Positions 42,797-52,178 are shown, counted from the stretch's first letter. The stretch: DNA of 64,000 bases from Tetragenococcus halophilus subsp. flandriensis (GCF_030161475.1 NZ_BSUG01000018.1:16665-80664); one strand, 5' to 3'. Notes: generated from the letters alone by a model not told the origin. Numbers and translations: made by a program.

Positions 42797-43561
42797 ATGA
42801 ACCTTAATGTTGAAAATGTAGAAATTTTTCAAGGCACAAATAAAGTGATTAAAGGGGTCGATTTGCAAGTTCATGATCACTCTTTCACTGCTTTACTTGG
42901 TCCTAATGGTAGCGGGAAATCTACCTTGTTAAAATCGGTATACCGCGTATTAGAGCCCAAGAGCGGCACTATTTATTTAAACGATTTGGATTTAAAAAAT
43001 ACGCCAACTAAACAAATTGCTCAGCAAATGTCGGTGGTGTCACAGTTTCAAAATAATAGTTTTGATTTTACAGTAAAAGAAATCGTTCTAATGGGAAGAA
43101 CGCCTCATTTACGTGCTTTAGAAAAAGAAAGTATCCGTGATTATGAATTAGTAGAAGAAGCTTTGATAAAAACAGGATTGTATAAATTGCGAGATCGACC
43201 TATTTCTCAACTATCAGGAGGAGAGAAGCAGCGTGTTTCTCTTGCTAGAGCCATTGTTCAGGATCCCAGTTTAATGATCTTGGATGAACCAAGTAACCAC
43301 TTGGATATCAAATATCAACTAGAAAGCCTTCGTGTCATCAAACAATTGGGAGTAAATACTTTAGTGGCTTTACATGATATTTCATTAGCAGCACAATTTT
43401 GTGATTATATTTATTTTATCAAGGAAGGAGAAGTGAAATACTACGGTACACCCAAGGAGGTTATCACAAAAGAAATTTTAAAAGATATCTATGAAGTAGA
43501 TTGTGAAGTTTACAACGACCCAAAGACACAAAATTTATTGATAAGTTATTATACATTTTAA
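42797..43561 (+). CDS. Iron-siderophore/haem ABC transporter ATP-binding protein
   Basis: The 254-residue ATPase of the FepC/FhuC group has Walker A GPNGSGKST (residue 36), Q-loop VVSQFQNNSFDF, signature LSGGEKQR, Walker B LMILDEPSNHLD and switch His in ALHDISLAAQF. It lies 14 bases after the permease and 18 bases before the binding protein, in one operon. Confidence 0.93.
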   Translation: MNLNVENVEIFQGTNKVIKGVDLQVHDHSFTALLGPNGSGKSTLLKSVYRVLEPKSGTIYLNDLDLKNTPTKQIAQQMSVVSQFQNNSFDFTVKEIVLMGRTPHLRALEKESIRDYELVEEALIKTGLYKLRDRPISQLSGGEKQRVSLARAIVQDPSLMILDEPSNHLDIKYQLESLRVIKQLGVNTLVALHDISLAAQFCDYIYFIKEGEVKYYGTPKEVITKEILKDIYEVDCEVYNDPKTQNLLISYYTF

Positions 43562-43579
43562 ATAAAAGGAGAGAATTAG

Positions 43580-44614
43580 ATGAAGCAACGATCGATCTAT
43601 TTGATAAGTGCACTATTTGCCATTTTGTTTTTATTAACAGCTTGCAATTCACAAGAAACAGAAGGGCAGGAAGCTACGGCTAATACAGAAGTACAAGCCG
43701 ATGAAAACGAGACAACTTACCCTTTAGAGATAGATGTAACAGATGCTGAAGGAAATACGCAGACACAAACATTTGAAAAAGCACCAGAGCGAGTAGTGAC
43801 AAATAATCTATCTTCTATTGAAATTTTGTTAGAACTGGGATTGAAAGACAAAATTGTCGGTACCACTCAACCAGATAATGAAGTGACTGGAAAATTTGCT
43901 GATGATGTTGATGATATTCCAGTGATTGGCGATAAAATGAATGTATCCAAAGAATCTGTTGCAGAATATGCACCTGATATTGTTGTCGGACGAGAAATGT
44001 CATTTGATGACGATTCAATGGGATCAGTTTCCACTTTAAACGAGTTAGGTGCGCAAACCTATATTCAAACGGCAAGTAGTATGTCTGATAATCCACCATT
44101 GACGGCGGTTATTGATGATGTGCGTACGTTAGGACAGATTTTTAATGTGAATGAACGAGCTGAGGAATATGCTGAAGAGTTAGAAGAACGTTTGCAAGAT
44201 GTCGTAGAAAAAGCCGATGCAAATAAAGGCGAAGAAGAGTTAACTCTTCTTCCGATGGTAGCCTATGATGATTCTGATTCAACATTTGCGGCTTTTAATA
44301 TTTCAGAAGGCTTACAAAGCGATCTGCTTAAACAATTAAATATTAAACCTGCAATCGAAGGAAGTAGCTCAGATCCTTCTTTAGAAACGATCATTGATGC
44401 TGATCCAGACACTATTCTTTATGTTACCGCTGACCGTAATGCAGATTTAGATGAAACAGCCGTAGAAAGTATTGAAAACGAACCCTTACTTAAAGGTGTT
44501 AGTGCGATTAAAGAAGATCGAATCTATACGACAACTTACGATGACTTTATGGATTACGGACCGCGTACGTTTGATACATTAGAGATGCTTGGAGAAGAGT
44601 TGTATGAAGATTGA
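43580..44614 (+). CDS. Siderophore/haem-binding lipoprotein
   Basis: The 344-residue lipoprotein (lipobox LLTAC) is a cluster A-II periplasmic-binding-type protein. It has two lobes joined by a long helix, PERVVTNNLSSIEILLELGL, then DIVVGREM, NELGAQTYIQTAS and the C-terminal RTFDTLEMLGEELY. It is typical of ferric siderophore or corrinoid receptors; the Fur box and the divergent esterase favour an iron-siderophore. GGAGAG precedes ATG. A bidirectional terminator follows. Confidence 0.88.
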   Translation: MKQRSIYLISALFAILFLLTACNSQETEGQEATANTEVQADENETTYPLEIDVTDAEGNTQTQTFEKAPERVVTNNLSSIEILLELGLKDKIVGTTQPDNEVTGKFADDVDDIPVIGDKMNVSKESVAEYAPDIVVGREMSFDDDSMGSVSTLNELGAQTYIQTASSMSDNPPLTAVIDDVRTLGQIFNVNERAEEYAEELEERLQDVVEKADANKGEEELTLLPMVAYDDSDSTFAAFNISEGLQSDLLKQLNIKPAIEGSSSDPSLETIIDADPDTILYVTADRNADLDETAVESIENEPLLKGVSAIKEDRIYTTTYDDFMDYGPRTFDTLEMLGEELYED

Positions 44615-44679
44615 GTAATTTATAAATAATAAAGAATTACGCTTCTTTTTTGCTTAATTTATTTTAATAGTCGGTCATT

Positions 44680-44714
44680 AAAAAATTCCCTAACAAGGTT
44701 TAGGGAATTTTTTA
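44680..44714. terminator. Bidirectional terminator
   Basis: AAAAAATTCCCTAA and TTAGGGAATTTTTT arms around CAAGG serve both the importer operon and the convergent aldo/keto reductase gene. Confidence 0.88.
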
Positions 44715-44718
44715 TCTT

Positions 44719-45729
44719 TTATTTTTTGCTTTTCCAATTATTACCAAATGTTGCTTGTTGTGTTTCTACATGTCCTCGATGTCCATGAACAGTAATTTTA
44801 TTAAGAGCAGATTCAATTGATTCAAATTCTTTATCCGTTAATTCAACATTCCAAGCAGCAAGATTTTCCAGAATACGTTTTTGACTTTTAGAACCAGGGA
44901 TTGGGATGACATTAGGGTATTTATGCAGCATCCAAGCAAGTGAAATTTGTGCTTTACTTGCACCTTTTTCTTCTGCAATTTTTTCAAGGATATCTAAGAT
45001 CGGTTGGTTAGCAATGATATTTTCCTTTGATAATTGCGGAACGAATTTTCTTACGTCATCGCCTTCAAATTTTGTTTCGGTTGTCACCTTTCCTGATAAA
45101 AACCCACTTGCAATTGGAGAAAATGGTACCACACTAATGCCATGTTCTAGACAATAAGGAAATATTTCATCTTCGCAATCTCTTTCCATCATTGAATAAA
45201 GATTTTGCACGGCAGCCACAGGTGTGACATTATGCGCTTTTGCAAGAATATCAACTGAAACTTGAGACAATCCCCATTCTTTAATCAATCCTTCATCGAT
45301 CAACTGTCCCATAACTTTTGCGATATCTTCAATTGAAATAAATTCATTTACTCTATGCAAATAGTAGAGATCTACATAATCAGTTCCTAAGTTTTTCAAT
45401 GAAGCTTCTAGGTGCTTTCGGATAACTGTATATAAATCTGTTTCATCGGATAGTTCATTTTCATCAATATGAAGTTTTGTCGCTAATACAATATTTTCTC
45501 TGAAAGGAGCAACTGCTTTACCCACAAGTTGTTCGTTGTGCCCCGGGTAAAACCTTTCTTGTCCATAGACTTCGGCAGTATCAAAAAATGTACAACCAAA
45601 TTCATAAGCTTTTTTTATCGCTTCAATACTATAGGACTCTTCCGGAACTTGCCCATAACCATGTGAAAAGCCCATACATCCCATGCCAATCGGTGAAACT
45701 TCTAAATTACCAATTTTTCGTTTGTTCAT
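44719..45729 (-). CDS. Aldo/keto reductase
   Basis: The 336-residue TIM-barrel protein has GMGCMGFSHGYG, FFDTAEVYG (catalytic Asp and Tyr), ATKLH (Lys) and YLHRVN (His), plus the IPGSKSQKRILENLAAWNVE cofactor-binding end of NADPH-dependent AKRs related to AKR13/YghZ-like enzymes. It probably reduces aldehydes or quinones. A MerR-type promoter with a 19-bp spacer lies upstream, and a MerR gene precedes it on the same strand, so induction by electrophiles or redox stress is likely. Confidence 0.9.
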   Translation of the reverse strand: MNKRKIGNLEVSPIGMGCMGFSHGYGQVPEESYSIEAIKKAYEFGCTFFDTAEVYGQERFYPGHNEQLVGKAVAPFRENIVLATKLHIDENELSDETDLYTVIRKHLEASLKNLGTDYVDLYYLHRVNEFISIEDIAKVMGQLIDEGLIKEWGLSQVSVDILAKAHNVTPVAAVQNLYSMMERDCEDEIFPYCLEHGISVVPFSPIASGFLSGKVTTETKFEGDDVRKFVPQLSKENIIANQPILDILEKIAEEKGASKAQISLAWMLHKYPNVIPIPGSKSQKRILENLAAWNVELTDKEFESIESALNKITVHGHRGHVETQQATFGNNWKSKK

Positions 45730-45752
45730 GTGAAGTCCTCCTTCAAATTTTA

Positions 45753-45807
45753 AGTAAAACTTTCTTAGATAGTTTTACTTTACCACCTTAGTGTTACTCT
45801 AAGTCAA
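45753..45807 (-). promoter_or_regulatory. MerR-type promoter of the aldo/keto reductase
   Basis: On the minus strand TTGACT (45807-45802) and TAAAGT (45782-45777) are 19 bases apart, the overlong spacer typical of MerR activation. A dyad CTTAGAGT/ACACTAAG occupies the spacer. A second perfect inverted repeat, AGTAAAACT with AGTTTTACT (45753-45779), follows the -10. Confidence 0.65.
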
Positions 45808-45850
45808 GCTATTGGATATGATTTTAGCATTTAATCATGAGTGGACACAT

Positions 45851-46255
45851 TTATGTTTCTTTAGTAATCCATGTTCCCGGGTTCATCTTATCTTCATTTT
45901 CATTTAAAAGTTCTTGGTAATATTCTACTTTATGATCCATATAAGCAACTAACTTTTTGGTTTGTTCTAATTTTTCATTTGCCAATTGTTGCTGCTTTAA
46001 TATGATCTCATAACGTGTCAGTATAGTTGAGCTACCTTCTAGACAAAGATCCACATATTCTTTTATATCTTTAATTAGCATGCCGCCTTCTTTAAGAAAT
46101 TTTACACCGTTAAACCAGTTAACTGATTCTTCACTAAATAGACGTTTATTATTATTGTCTCTAGATATACCAGGAATAAGTCCTTTATCGGTATAAAACC
46201 TTACGGTATGTTCAGATGTATCGGTAATCCTAGCAATGTCTTTAACAGTATACAC
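45851..46255 (-). CDS. MerR-family transcriptional regulator
   Basis: The 134-residue protein starts MYTVKDIARITDTSEHTVRF, then YTDKGLIPGISRDNNNKRLF, the MerR winged HTH, followed by a coiled-coil dimerisation helix (residues about 85-125). No Cys-based metal site is present, pointing to the small-molecule/redox group (AdhR-like). It lies upstream of the aldo/keto reductase on the same strand and probably activates it. Confidence 0.9.
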   Translation of the reverse strand: MYTVKDIARITDTSEHTVRFYTDKGLIPGISRDNNNKRLFSEESVNWFNGVKFLKEGGMLIKDIKEYVDLCLEGSSTILTRYEIILKQQQLANEKLEQTKKLVAYMDHKVEYYQELLNENEDKMNPGTWITKET

Positions 46256-46634
46256 AGTATCAACTCCTTAAATTAATTTTCGAGTTACTCGAAGCTTAAT
46301 AGAACAGTAACATTCACATGATTTTATTACAATTAAGACAGTGGTAATAAATAATGGAATGAAATATTTTACCACTATGAATAATTTTTCATAACAATGA
46401 TTTTCATTATCCGTCTTTGTGGTTTCGGATAATGTTTTAGCGTTTCTTTATTCATCTTTTCTATTTCTTAGTTTGTAAACCATAGAGATATGGGGGAGTA
46501 AGTTTATATTCTATCTATCCTATGCCTTTAAAGCAACTAGGGCTTATTAATAAGTATTGGATATATTTTTTGTCTACTATTATTATAAAAATATAAGTAA
46601 ATTGATTCTTTGCTTAGGTAGGTGATGTTAAAAA
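46256..46634. other. Intergenic region with MerR palindrome and Fur-box-like site
   Basis: TTCGAGTTACTCGAA (46279-46293) is a perfect 15-bp palindrome upstream of the merR gene. AACAATGATTTTCATTATC (46393-46411) matches the classic 19-bp Fur box at 15 positions, though it is over 200 bases from the next gene. The rest shows no coding frame I would support. Confidence 0.45.
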
Positions 46635-47153
46635 TTGGCGAAAGTTATCTATTTTTCTAGAAGAAATGAAAATTTGCTTTGTGGGAAAATAAAAGATCTA
46701 GCTGTGGGAAATACTAAAATAGTAGCAGAAAAAATTGCTTATTATACTGATGCTGAAATTTTAGAATTACTGCCAGTTGTAAATTATCCTACAAGTTACG
46801 ATGAGACGGTTTTTCTGGCAGAAAAAGAGAAACAGGAAGACTTACGTCCTGAATTTAAACCATTGATGGTTTCAGCAGTATCAGAGGTTATTTTTTTAGG
46901 CTTTCCCAATTGGTGCGGTGTAATGCCCAGAATTGTCGTTCATTTTCTAGAAAAATACGATTTTTCCAATAAGATAATTTATCCATTCTGTACCCACGAA
47001 GGTAGCGCTTTTGGTAGTAGTTTATTTGAGCTGAAACAGTTATGTCCAGATTCTTCGATCATGGCAGGTTTGCCGATTAAAGGTTCAAATGTGGCAAAAG
47101 CTGATACGGCTATTAAAAATTGGTTAGTACAATATAAAAAAATGGAGGAATAA
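46635..47153 (+). CDS. Flavodoxin-family protein
   Basis: The 172-residue protein has a flavodoxin-like fold: AKVIYFSRRNENLLCGKIKD with the phosphate loop variant at GNTKIVAEKIA, FLGFPNWCGVMPRIVVHFLE, and PFCTHEGSAFGSS, matching the flavodoxin_4 group. The likely role is FMN-dependent electron transfer or quinone reduction. The start is TTG 46635 with GGTGATG upstream; no better start exists. It heads the flavodoxin-cupin-CMD cluster. Confidence 0.82.
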   Translation: MAKVIYFSRRNENLLCGKIKDLAVGNTKIVAEKIAYYTDAEILELLPVVNYPTSYDETVFLAEKEKQEDLRPEFKPLMVSAVSEVIFLGFPNWCGVMPRIVVHFLEKYDFSNKIIYPFCTHEGSAFGSSLFELKQLCPDSSIMAGLPIKGSNVAKADTAIKNWLVQYKKMEE

Positions 47154-47156
47154 ATA

Positions 47157-47570
47157 ATGGCAAAAAACGAAGAAGTAAAAGATGGAATTATTTTTTCAAG
47201 TGGTGAAAAAAATGATGCCTTTGCGCAATATTTTGTAGGACAAAGTTATATGAACAGCTTAGTTGCTGATCCAGAAGTCAACGTAGGTGTAGGTAATGTG
47301 ACTTTTGAACCAGGTTGCCGAAACAACTGGCATATTCATCACGATGGTTACCAAATCTTACTGGTTACTGGCGGTGAAGGCTGGTATCAAGAAGATGGCA
47401 AAGAAGCACAATTCTTGCAAGCAGGCGATGTAATCGTCACTCACGATGGCATCAAACACTGGCATGGCGCAACCAAAGATAGCTGGTTTGAACACATCGC
47501 AATTACAGCCGGTACACCGGAATGGTTAGAACCAGTTTCTGATGAAATTTATGATCAATTAGAAAAATAA
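47157..47570 (+). CDS. Cupin-domain protein
   Basis: The 137-residue protein has both cupin motifs: WHIHHDGYQILLVTGGEGWY (motif 1 with His ligands and Glu) and HDGIKHWHGA (motif 2). It belongs to the small single-domain cupins often placed next to carboxymuconolactone decarboxylase-like genes, as here. GGAGG-type site; 3 bases after the flavodoxin gene. The metal-dependent reaction is unknown. Confidence 0.88.
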   Translation: MAKNEEVKDGIIFSSGEKNDAFAQYFVGQSYMNSLVADPEVNVGVGNVTFEPGCRNNWHIHHDGYQILLVTGGEGWYQEDGKEAQFLQAGDVIVTHDGIKHWHGATKDSWFEHIAITAGTPEWLEPVSDEIYDQLEK

Positions 47571-47585
47571 AAGGAGGTTTTCATT

Positions 47586-47903
47586 ATGGCAAAACAAACT
47601 GCAGGACGTGACAACTTAGGCGATTTTGCACCACAATTTGCGGCATTAAACGATGATGTTTTATTTGGTGAAGTATGGGACAGAGAAGAACAATTATCAC
47701 CCAGGGATCGTAGCTTGGTTACTGTAGCTAGCTTATTAACCCAAGGTGTGCCCCAATTAGAAGCGCATTTAAACATGGCTAAACAAAATGGTGTCACCAA
47801 AGAAGAAATTGTCGAAGTGATTACTCATTTAGCATTTTATACAGGTTGGCCGAAAGCTTGGTCAGCATTTAGCTTAGCTCAAGAAATATTTACAGAAGAT
47901 TAA
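47586..47903 (+). CDS. Carboxymuconolactone decarboxylase family protein
   Basis: The 105-residue protein has the CMD/AhpD-like fold: LSPRDRSLVTVASLLTQGVP, then QLEAHLNMAKQNGVTKEEIV, and ITHLAFYTGWPKAWSAF. The AhpD CxxC pair is absent, so a peroxidase role is unlikely and the CMD-like group fits. AAGGAGG precedes ATG, 15 bases after the cupin gene. A terminator hairpin follows. Confidence 0.88.
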   Translation: MAKQTAGRDNLGDFAPQFAALNDDVLFGEVWDREEQLSPRDRSLVTVASLLTQGVPQLEAHLNMAKQNGVTKEEIVEVITHLAFYTGWPKAWSAFSLAQEIFTED

Positions 47904-47929
47904 ACAAAATTGTTAAAGTTTTTCGTTAT

Positions 47930-47961
47930 AAAGGGTTCAGGAAACGCTCCTGAACCCTTTA
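47930..47961 (+). terminator. Hairpin after the flavodoxin-cupin-CMD genes
   Basis: AAAGGGTTCAGGA and TCCTGAACCCTTT are perfect 13-bp arms around AACGC. The T tail is short, so read-through into the MerR gene 23 bases on is possible. Confidence 0.7.
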
Positions 47962-47983
47962 CTCATATAAGGAGAGATACACT

Positions 47984-48412
47984 GTGAGTTATACAATTGG
48001 CGAGTTAGCAAAAGAAGTGGGTATGACCATTCACGGCCTTCGTTTTTATGAAAAAGAAGGGCTTGTTATGCCAAAAAGAAAAGGAAAGAATCGAGTGTAT
48101 TCTGAAGAAGACAAAATGTGGATTGAATTTTTACTGCATATGAAAGAAACGGGCATGTCGATTCAAGATATGAAAAAATACACCACATTAAGAAAGCAAG
48201 AAAATCCACCGATCGATGAATTGATGGCCATTTTACTTTCTCATAGAGAAAAAGTACAAAAGCAGTTAGAAATTTATCAAAAGAATTTGGCGTTACTGGA
48301 TAAAAAGATTGAAGTATATCAAGAAGAAATTAATGATAATAAAGGTGAAGATTTATTTGATAACTTTGTAGCTCATTACGATAACTACCAAAAAGCAAAA
48401 GAAATAGAGTAA
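47984..48412 (+). CDS. MerR-family transcriptional regulator
   Basis: The 142-residue protein starts MSYTIGELAKEVGMTIHGLR, then FYEKEGLVMPKRKGKNRVYS, a MerR HTH, with a long coiled coil (about residues 80-125). GTG start after AAGGAGAG. No metal-binding Cys are seen. It probably regulates the redox genes on either side (flavodoxin/cupin/CMD and the reductases that follow). Confidence 0.9.
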   Translation: MSYTIGELAKEVGMTIHGLRFYEKEGLVMPKRKGKNRVYSEEDKMWIEFLLHMKETGMSIQDMKKYTTLRKQENPPIDELMAILLSHREKVQKQLEIYQKNLALLDKKIEVYQEEINDNKGEDLFDNFVAHYDNYQKAKEIE

Positions 48413-48452
48413 AAATTACTACTTAAATAGTATATAAAAGGAGATTTTTTTA

Positions 48453-49181
48453 ATGAACAGACCTTATATTTTTTGTCATATGGTGACTTCTATCGATGGA
48501 AAAATCGATGGTCCACATAAAGCACTACCCGAAAGACAAAATAGCGGAGATTTCTTCTATAATGTCGCTTTTGGCGAAAATGCTTACTATGATATGCAAG
48601 CTTGGTTATCAGGACGTACAACGACAGATGAGTCTTTTACTCATTATAAAAAACCAAACTTGGATAAAAATGCTGCTTCTGTTCCAGAAGGAGATTTTGT
48701 TGTTGAGACTGAGTTGCCTAAGTATTACGTATCTGTTGATCCATCAGGAAAGTTAGCTTGGGAAGATGGTACTTTACAATTTAAAGATACACAAGCACAC
48801 GTTATTGAAGTTTTGACTGAAAAAGCCAGTAACGAGTATAAAGCAATGCTACGTGAATTAAATATTTCTTATGTCATTGTGGGCAAAGATTCTTTAGACT
48901 ATCAATTATTAATGGAAAAACTTCATGATTTATTCCATATTGAAACGCTGATGCTTGGTGGTGGCGCCGTATTAAATTGGTCCTTTATTCAAGAAGGGTT
49001 CTGTGACGAGGTAAGTATTGTGATTGCACCATTTGCTGATGGAAATACATCTACCTCTACTTTCTTAAGCGCAAAAGAAGGTTTATCAGATGACACGCCT
49101 GTTTCTTTCTCGTTAGATCATGTAGAAGGAAAAGAAGATGGCACTGTATGGTTGCGTTATAAAGTAAGAGGTAAAGCGTAG
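48453..49181 (+). CDS. Dihydrofolate reductase/RibD C-terminal-like NADPH reductase
   Basis: The 242-residue protein begins RPYIFCHMVTSIDGKIDG, the RibD C-terminal domain opening. It continues with a YVIVGKDSLDYQLLMEKLHD region and LMLGGGAVLNWSFIQEGFCD, the NADP-binding GGG motif. Stand-alone members are NADPH-dependent reductases of unknown substrate. AAAGGAG precedes ATG. It lies 40 bases after the MerR gene. Confidence 0.85.
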   Translation: MNRPYIFCHMVTSIDGKIDGPHKALPERQNSGDFFYNVAFGENAYYDMQAWLSGRTTTDESFTHYKKPNLDKNAASVPEGDFVVETELPKYYVSVDPSGKLAWEDGTLQFKDTQAHVIEVLTEKASNEYKAMLRELNISYVIVGKDSLDYQLLMEKLHDLFHIETLMLGGGAVLNWSFIQEGFCDEVSIVIAPFADGNTSTSTFLSAKEGLSDDTPVSFSLDHVEGKEDGTVWLRYKVRGKA

Positions 49182-49339
49182 TAAAAAACTATTTTAGAAT
49201 TTTAGCTTTCTAGGAAGAGTTATTTCAAAAAAGTGTGAATAAACATAACGAACGTCATTATTTTCATATTTTGTATTCGTTATGTTTATTTATTTTCAAT
49301 TGTTATATAGCTCATTTGAAAACAGAAAGGAGATTATTT

Positions 49340-49945
49340 ATGAAAATTGGCGTTATTGGTGCTGGTCACCTTGGTACTTCGGTTGGTTCAGCTATTGCTG
49401 AGGGAGGTCATGAAGTGCTTTTATCTTCGCGTCATCCTAAGTACCTGCAAGATTCGCAGCCAAATACATCTATAATGACCATTGAAGAATGTGCTAAAAA
49501 GGCAGATGTTATTTTGCTGGCAACACCCTATCGTGCTTTGCCGAAATTAGCACAACAATTAGCTAAGGATATTACAAATAAAGTGGTACTTGATGCGACC
49601 AATCCTGAACCTTCTGATAATGGAAAACTTGCTGAAACTTCAAGACAAGAAGGTATGGGAGTCACAACTCAAAGCTATCTTTCTACTGCAAGAGTAGTGC
49701 GTGCTTTTAGTTCAATCAATGCTGGAAATGTCCCTCGCAGTAGATATCAATCCTCACCCTTAGCAATCCCAATTGCTGGAGATGATCCTAAAGCAGTTGA
49801 GATTGCTAAACAGATAGTAAGTGATGCTGGATGTACACCCGTTGTCACTGGAGACCTTGCTTCAGGACGTATTTTTGAATGGGGAAATCCGGGCTGTTTT
49901 GTGAATACAAATGAAGCTAGGTTAAGAAGAATTATTGGAGTGTAA
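49340..49945 (+). CDS. NADP-binding oxidoreductase (F420H2:NADP/NADPH-dependent reductase-like)
   Basis: The 201-residue protein has an N-terminal Rossmann motif GVIGAGHLGTSVGSAIAEGG, VLLSSRHP and DVILLATPYRALPKLAQQL, as in the NADPH-dependent F420 reductase/NADP_oxidoreductase family (PF03807). ATG 49340 follows AGGAG; the longer frame has no ribosome site. The protein is somewhat short at the C-terminus. A terminator follows. Confidence 0.82.
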   Translation: MKIGVIGAGHLGTSVGSAIAEGGHEVLLSSRHPKYLQDSQPNTSIMTIEECAKKADVILLATPYRALPKLAQQLAKDITNKVVLDATNPEPSDNGKLAETSRQEGMGVTTQSYLSTARVVRAFSSINAGNVPRSRYQSSPLAIPIAGDDPKAVEIAKQIVSDAGCTPVVTGDLASGRIFEWGNPGCFVNTNEARLRRIIGV

Positions 49946-50023
49946 GATATATATCAAAGTATTTTTAAAAATGTTCATTTCTGTAAAAGTAAACGAGGTT
50001 TTATAAAATAGTATTAATAGCAA

Positions 50024-50069
50024 AAACAAACCATAACTACCCCTTTGAAGAGTAGTTATGGTTTGTTTT
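50024..50069. terminator. Terminator
   Basis: AAACAAACCATAACTAC and GTAGTTATGGTTTGTTT are perfect 17-bp arms. It lies between the reductase and the convergent amidohydrolase. Confidence 0.85.
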
Positions 50070-50163
50070 AAATACAGGTTGGTATTTTGTGAGTAAGGTT
50101 CATGTGACATATTCTATATGTTTTATTATTATCATGTAGCTTTACTCTATTAAATTATTCATT

Positions 50164-51303
50164 CTACTGGTCATTGATTAAAAGCTCTTTTACGACATCC
50201 AAGTAGTAATTTACGGTATATACTAAAGCAGCGTCATCGACTAAAAATTCAGGGTGATGGAGAGGGAAATTTTTTCCAGTACCGATAGAAGCAAAAAAGG
50301 TGGGTACATGTTCTTGATAAAAAGCAAAATCTTCTCCACCTAAATTAGTATCTAAGGGAACAACATTTCTTTTATTTTTTGTAAAAGATGAGGATAACTT
50401 TTTAAACAATTTCAGATCGTTGTTTAAGGGTCCAGGTCCTGTAATCCAATTTACATCAGCGGTTTGGTCAAAGCTATCCGCTGTATTATGAACAATTTTC
50501 TCTAATAAATGTAACACTTTTTCTCTAACCTCATTATCAAATGTTCGAACAGTGCCTTCAAAGTGAAACTCATTAGGGATAACATTCCAAGTATTTCCCG
50601 CTGTTGTGTGAGTGATTGAAACAACTACTTGTTCATTGGCGGGGACATGTCTACTTACGATTGCTTGTAAATTTGCAACGATTTGAGAGCCGGTTACGAT
50701 TGGGTCACTTCCTTGCTCTGGATGAGCTGCGTGAGTTCCATCGCCATAGATAATCCCATGGAAACGATCGACACTTGCCATTTGTTTGCTTTCACGAAAA
50801 CCGATAGCGCCTAAAGGAAGATCGGGCGCATTATGAAAACCGACCAGTGCTGACCAGTCATTAAAATCAACAGTATTGAGAACTAACTGAGCTCCTTGAA
50901 AAATTTCTTCTGCTGGTTGAAAAATAAGTCGTACTTTTCCTGGTAAGTTTTCTTCATGCTGTTTTAATAGTTCAGCTGCTCCTAAAAGGGAAGTTGTGTG
51001 AAGATCATGCCCACATGCATGCATTACACCTTCATTTATAGATTTATAAGAAAGCTGTGTTTTTTCAGAAATAGGAAGGGCATCAATGTCTGCTCGTAAA
51101 CCAATGATTTTTCCATCGCTTTTTCCAATCTCTGCGATAAGGCCCGTGTCAAGCTTACTTTCTAAAATTTTGATATTACGTTCTTCGAGAAAGTTTCTTA
51201 TATAGGCTGTTGTCTGATATTCCTGTCCTGAAAGTTCTGGGTGTTGATGAATGTGGCGACGTATATGTGTTAATTTGTTAAAAAAAGTAGGGTCATTATA
51301 CAT
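50164..51303 (-). CDS. M20-family amidohydrolase
   Basis: The 379-residue protein has the dinuclear-metal motifs HACGHDLHTTSLLG (about residue 95), PAEEIFQGA (Glu pair near 130) and a C-terminal HHPEF. This is the hippurate hydrolase/N-acyl-amino-acid deacylase group. It lies 12 bases after a MetQ-type gene under a Met-type T-box, so it probably releases methionine or a related amino acid from an N-acylated form. The substrate is inferred from the operon. Confidence 0.88.
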   Translation of the reverse strand: MYNDPTFFNKLTHIRRHIHQHPELSGQEYQTTAYIRNFLEERNIKILESKLDTGLIAEIGKSDGKIIGLRADIDALPISEKTQLSYKSINEGVMHACGHDLHTTSLLGAAELLKQHEENLPGKVRLIFQPAEEIFQGAQLVLNTVDFNDWSALVGFHNAPDLPLGAIGFRESKQMASVDRFHGIIYGDGTHAAHPEQGSDPIVTGSQIVANLQAIVSRHVPANEQVVVSITHTTAGNTWNVIPNEFHFEGTVRTFDNEVREKVLHLLEKIVHNTADSFDQTADVNWITGPGPLNNDLKLFKKLSSSFTKNKRNVVPLDTNLGGEDFAFYQEHVPTFFASIGTGKNFPLHHPEFLVDDAALVYTVNYYLDVVKELLINDQ

Positions 51304-51315
51304 AACAAAATCTCC

Positions 51316-52149
51316 TTATTGTAAATCTTCAGGTATAAACCAATAATCATCTTCATTTCTGTCTTCTAAATAGTCAGCAAATTCGTCTGATTGATAAGCA
51401 TCAACTATCGCTTGAGCCCAATCGGAATCCGCATTTTGTTCATCTACGGTAACGACTAGTTCATATTCGTCTAAGATATCTTCATTTAAAAGACTTAACG
51501 AAGCGTCGATATCTGCATTATAGACAATACTTCCAGGAATAACGCCATAGTCTATATCTTCTAAACTTCTGGGAATCTGATTGGAGTCCATCTCCACGAT
51601 ATCTAAGTTGTAAGGATTCTCTTCGATATTACTAGATGTAGCTACAATTGGATCCACATCTTCTTCAAGAGTAATCCAATCTGCATCTTCTAATACTAAT
51701 AAAGCACGTGCAGTATTTGAGGCGTCATCTGGGATCGCGACAGTGTCATTTTCTTCTATTTCGTCCAATGAATCTTTTCTACCACCATAAATACCAGTTG
51801 GTACAGTAGGAACTGAGATCAGACCTGTTAAGTTTGCATCATTATTTTTATTGAAGTCTTCCAAATAAGCTTCATGTTGATCGACATTTACATCAATATC
51901 CCCTTGACTTAAAGCAATATCTGCTTGTAATAATTCGTCAAACTCTGTTTCTGTTATGGAATACCCTTGTTCTTCTAAAATAGGGGCAATTCCTTCGGTG
52001 AATAATTCGCTATAAGGTCCTGGGGAGGTTCCTACATGGATTTCGTTTGTTTCTTCCGTATTTTCACCACCACTACTACATCCAGCAACTAACAATAAAG
52101 TAGTACTTAATAACCCAACGACACTTCCAATAACTTTTTTCTTCTGCAT
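51316..52149 (-). CDS. metQ: MetQ-type methionine ABC transporter substrate-binding lipoprotein
   Basis: The 277-residue lipoprotein (LLVAGCSSG, lipobox VAGC) belongs to the NlpA/MetQ family: VGTSPGPYSELF, FDELLQADIALSQGDIDVNV, then DQHEAYL, and AIPDDASNTARALLVL. The family binds L- or D-methionine. No ATPase or permease genes adjoin, so it must use a MetNP pair encoded elsewhere. A T-box with Met-type features precedes it. Confidence 0.92.
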   Translation of the reverse strand: MQKKKVIGSVVGLLSTTLLLVAGCSSGGENTEETNEIHVGTSPGPYSELFTEGIAPILEEQGYSITETEFDELLQADIALSQGDIDVNVDQHEAYLEDFNKNNDANLTGLISVPTVPTGIYGGRKDSLDEIEENDTVAIPDDASNTARALLVLEDADWITLEEDVDPIVATSSNIEENPYNLDIVEMDSNQIPRSLEDIDYGVIPGSIVYNADIDASLSLLNEDILDEYELVVTVDEQNADSDWAQAIVDAYQSDEFADYLEDRNEDDYWFIPEDLQ

Positions 52150-52178
52150 TCTTTTTCCTCCTTTTTTATATAAAAAAA

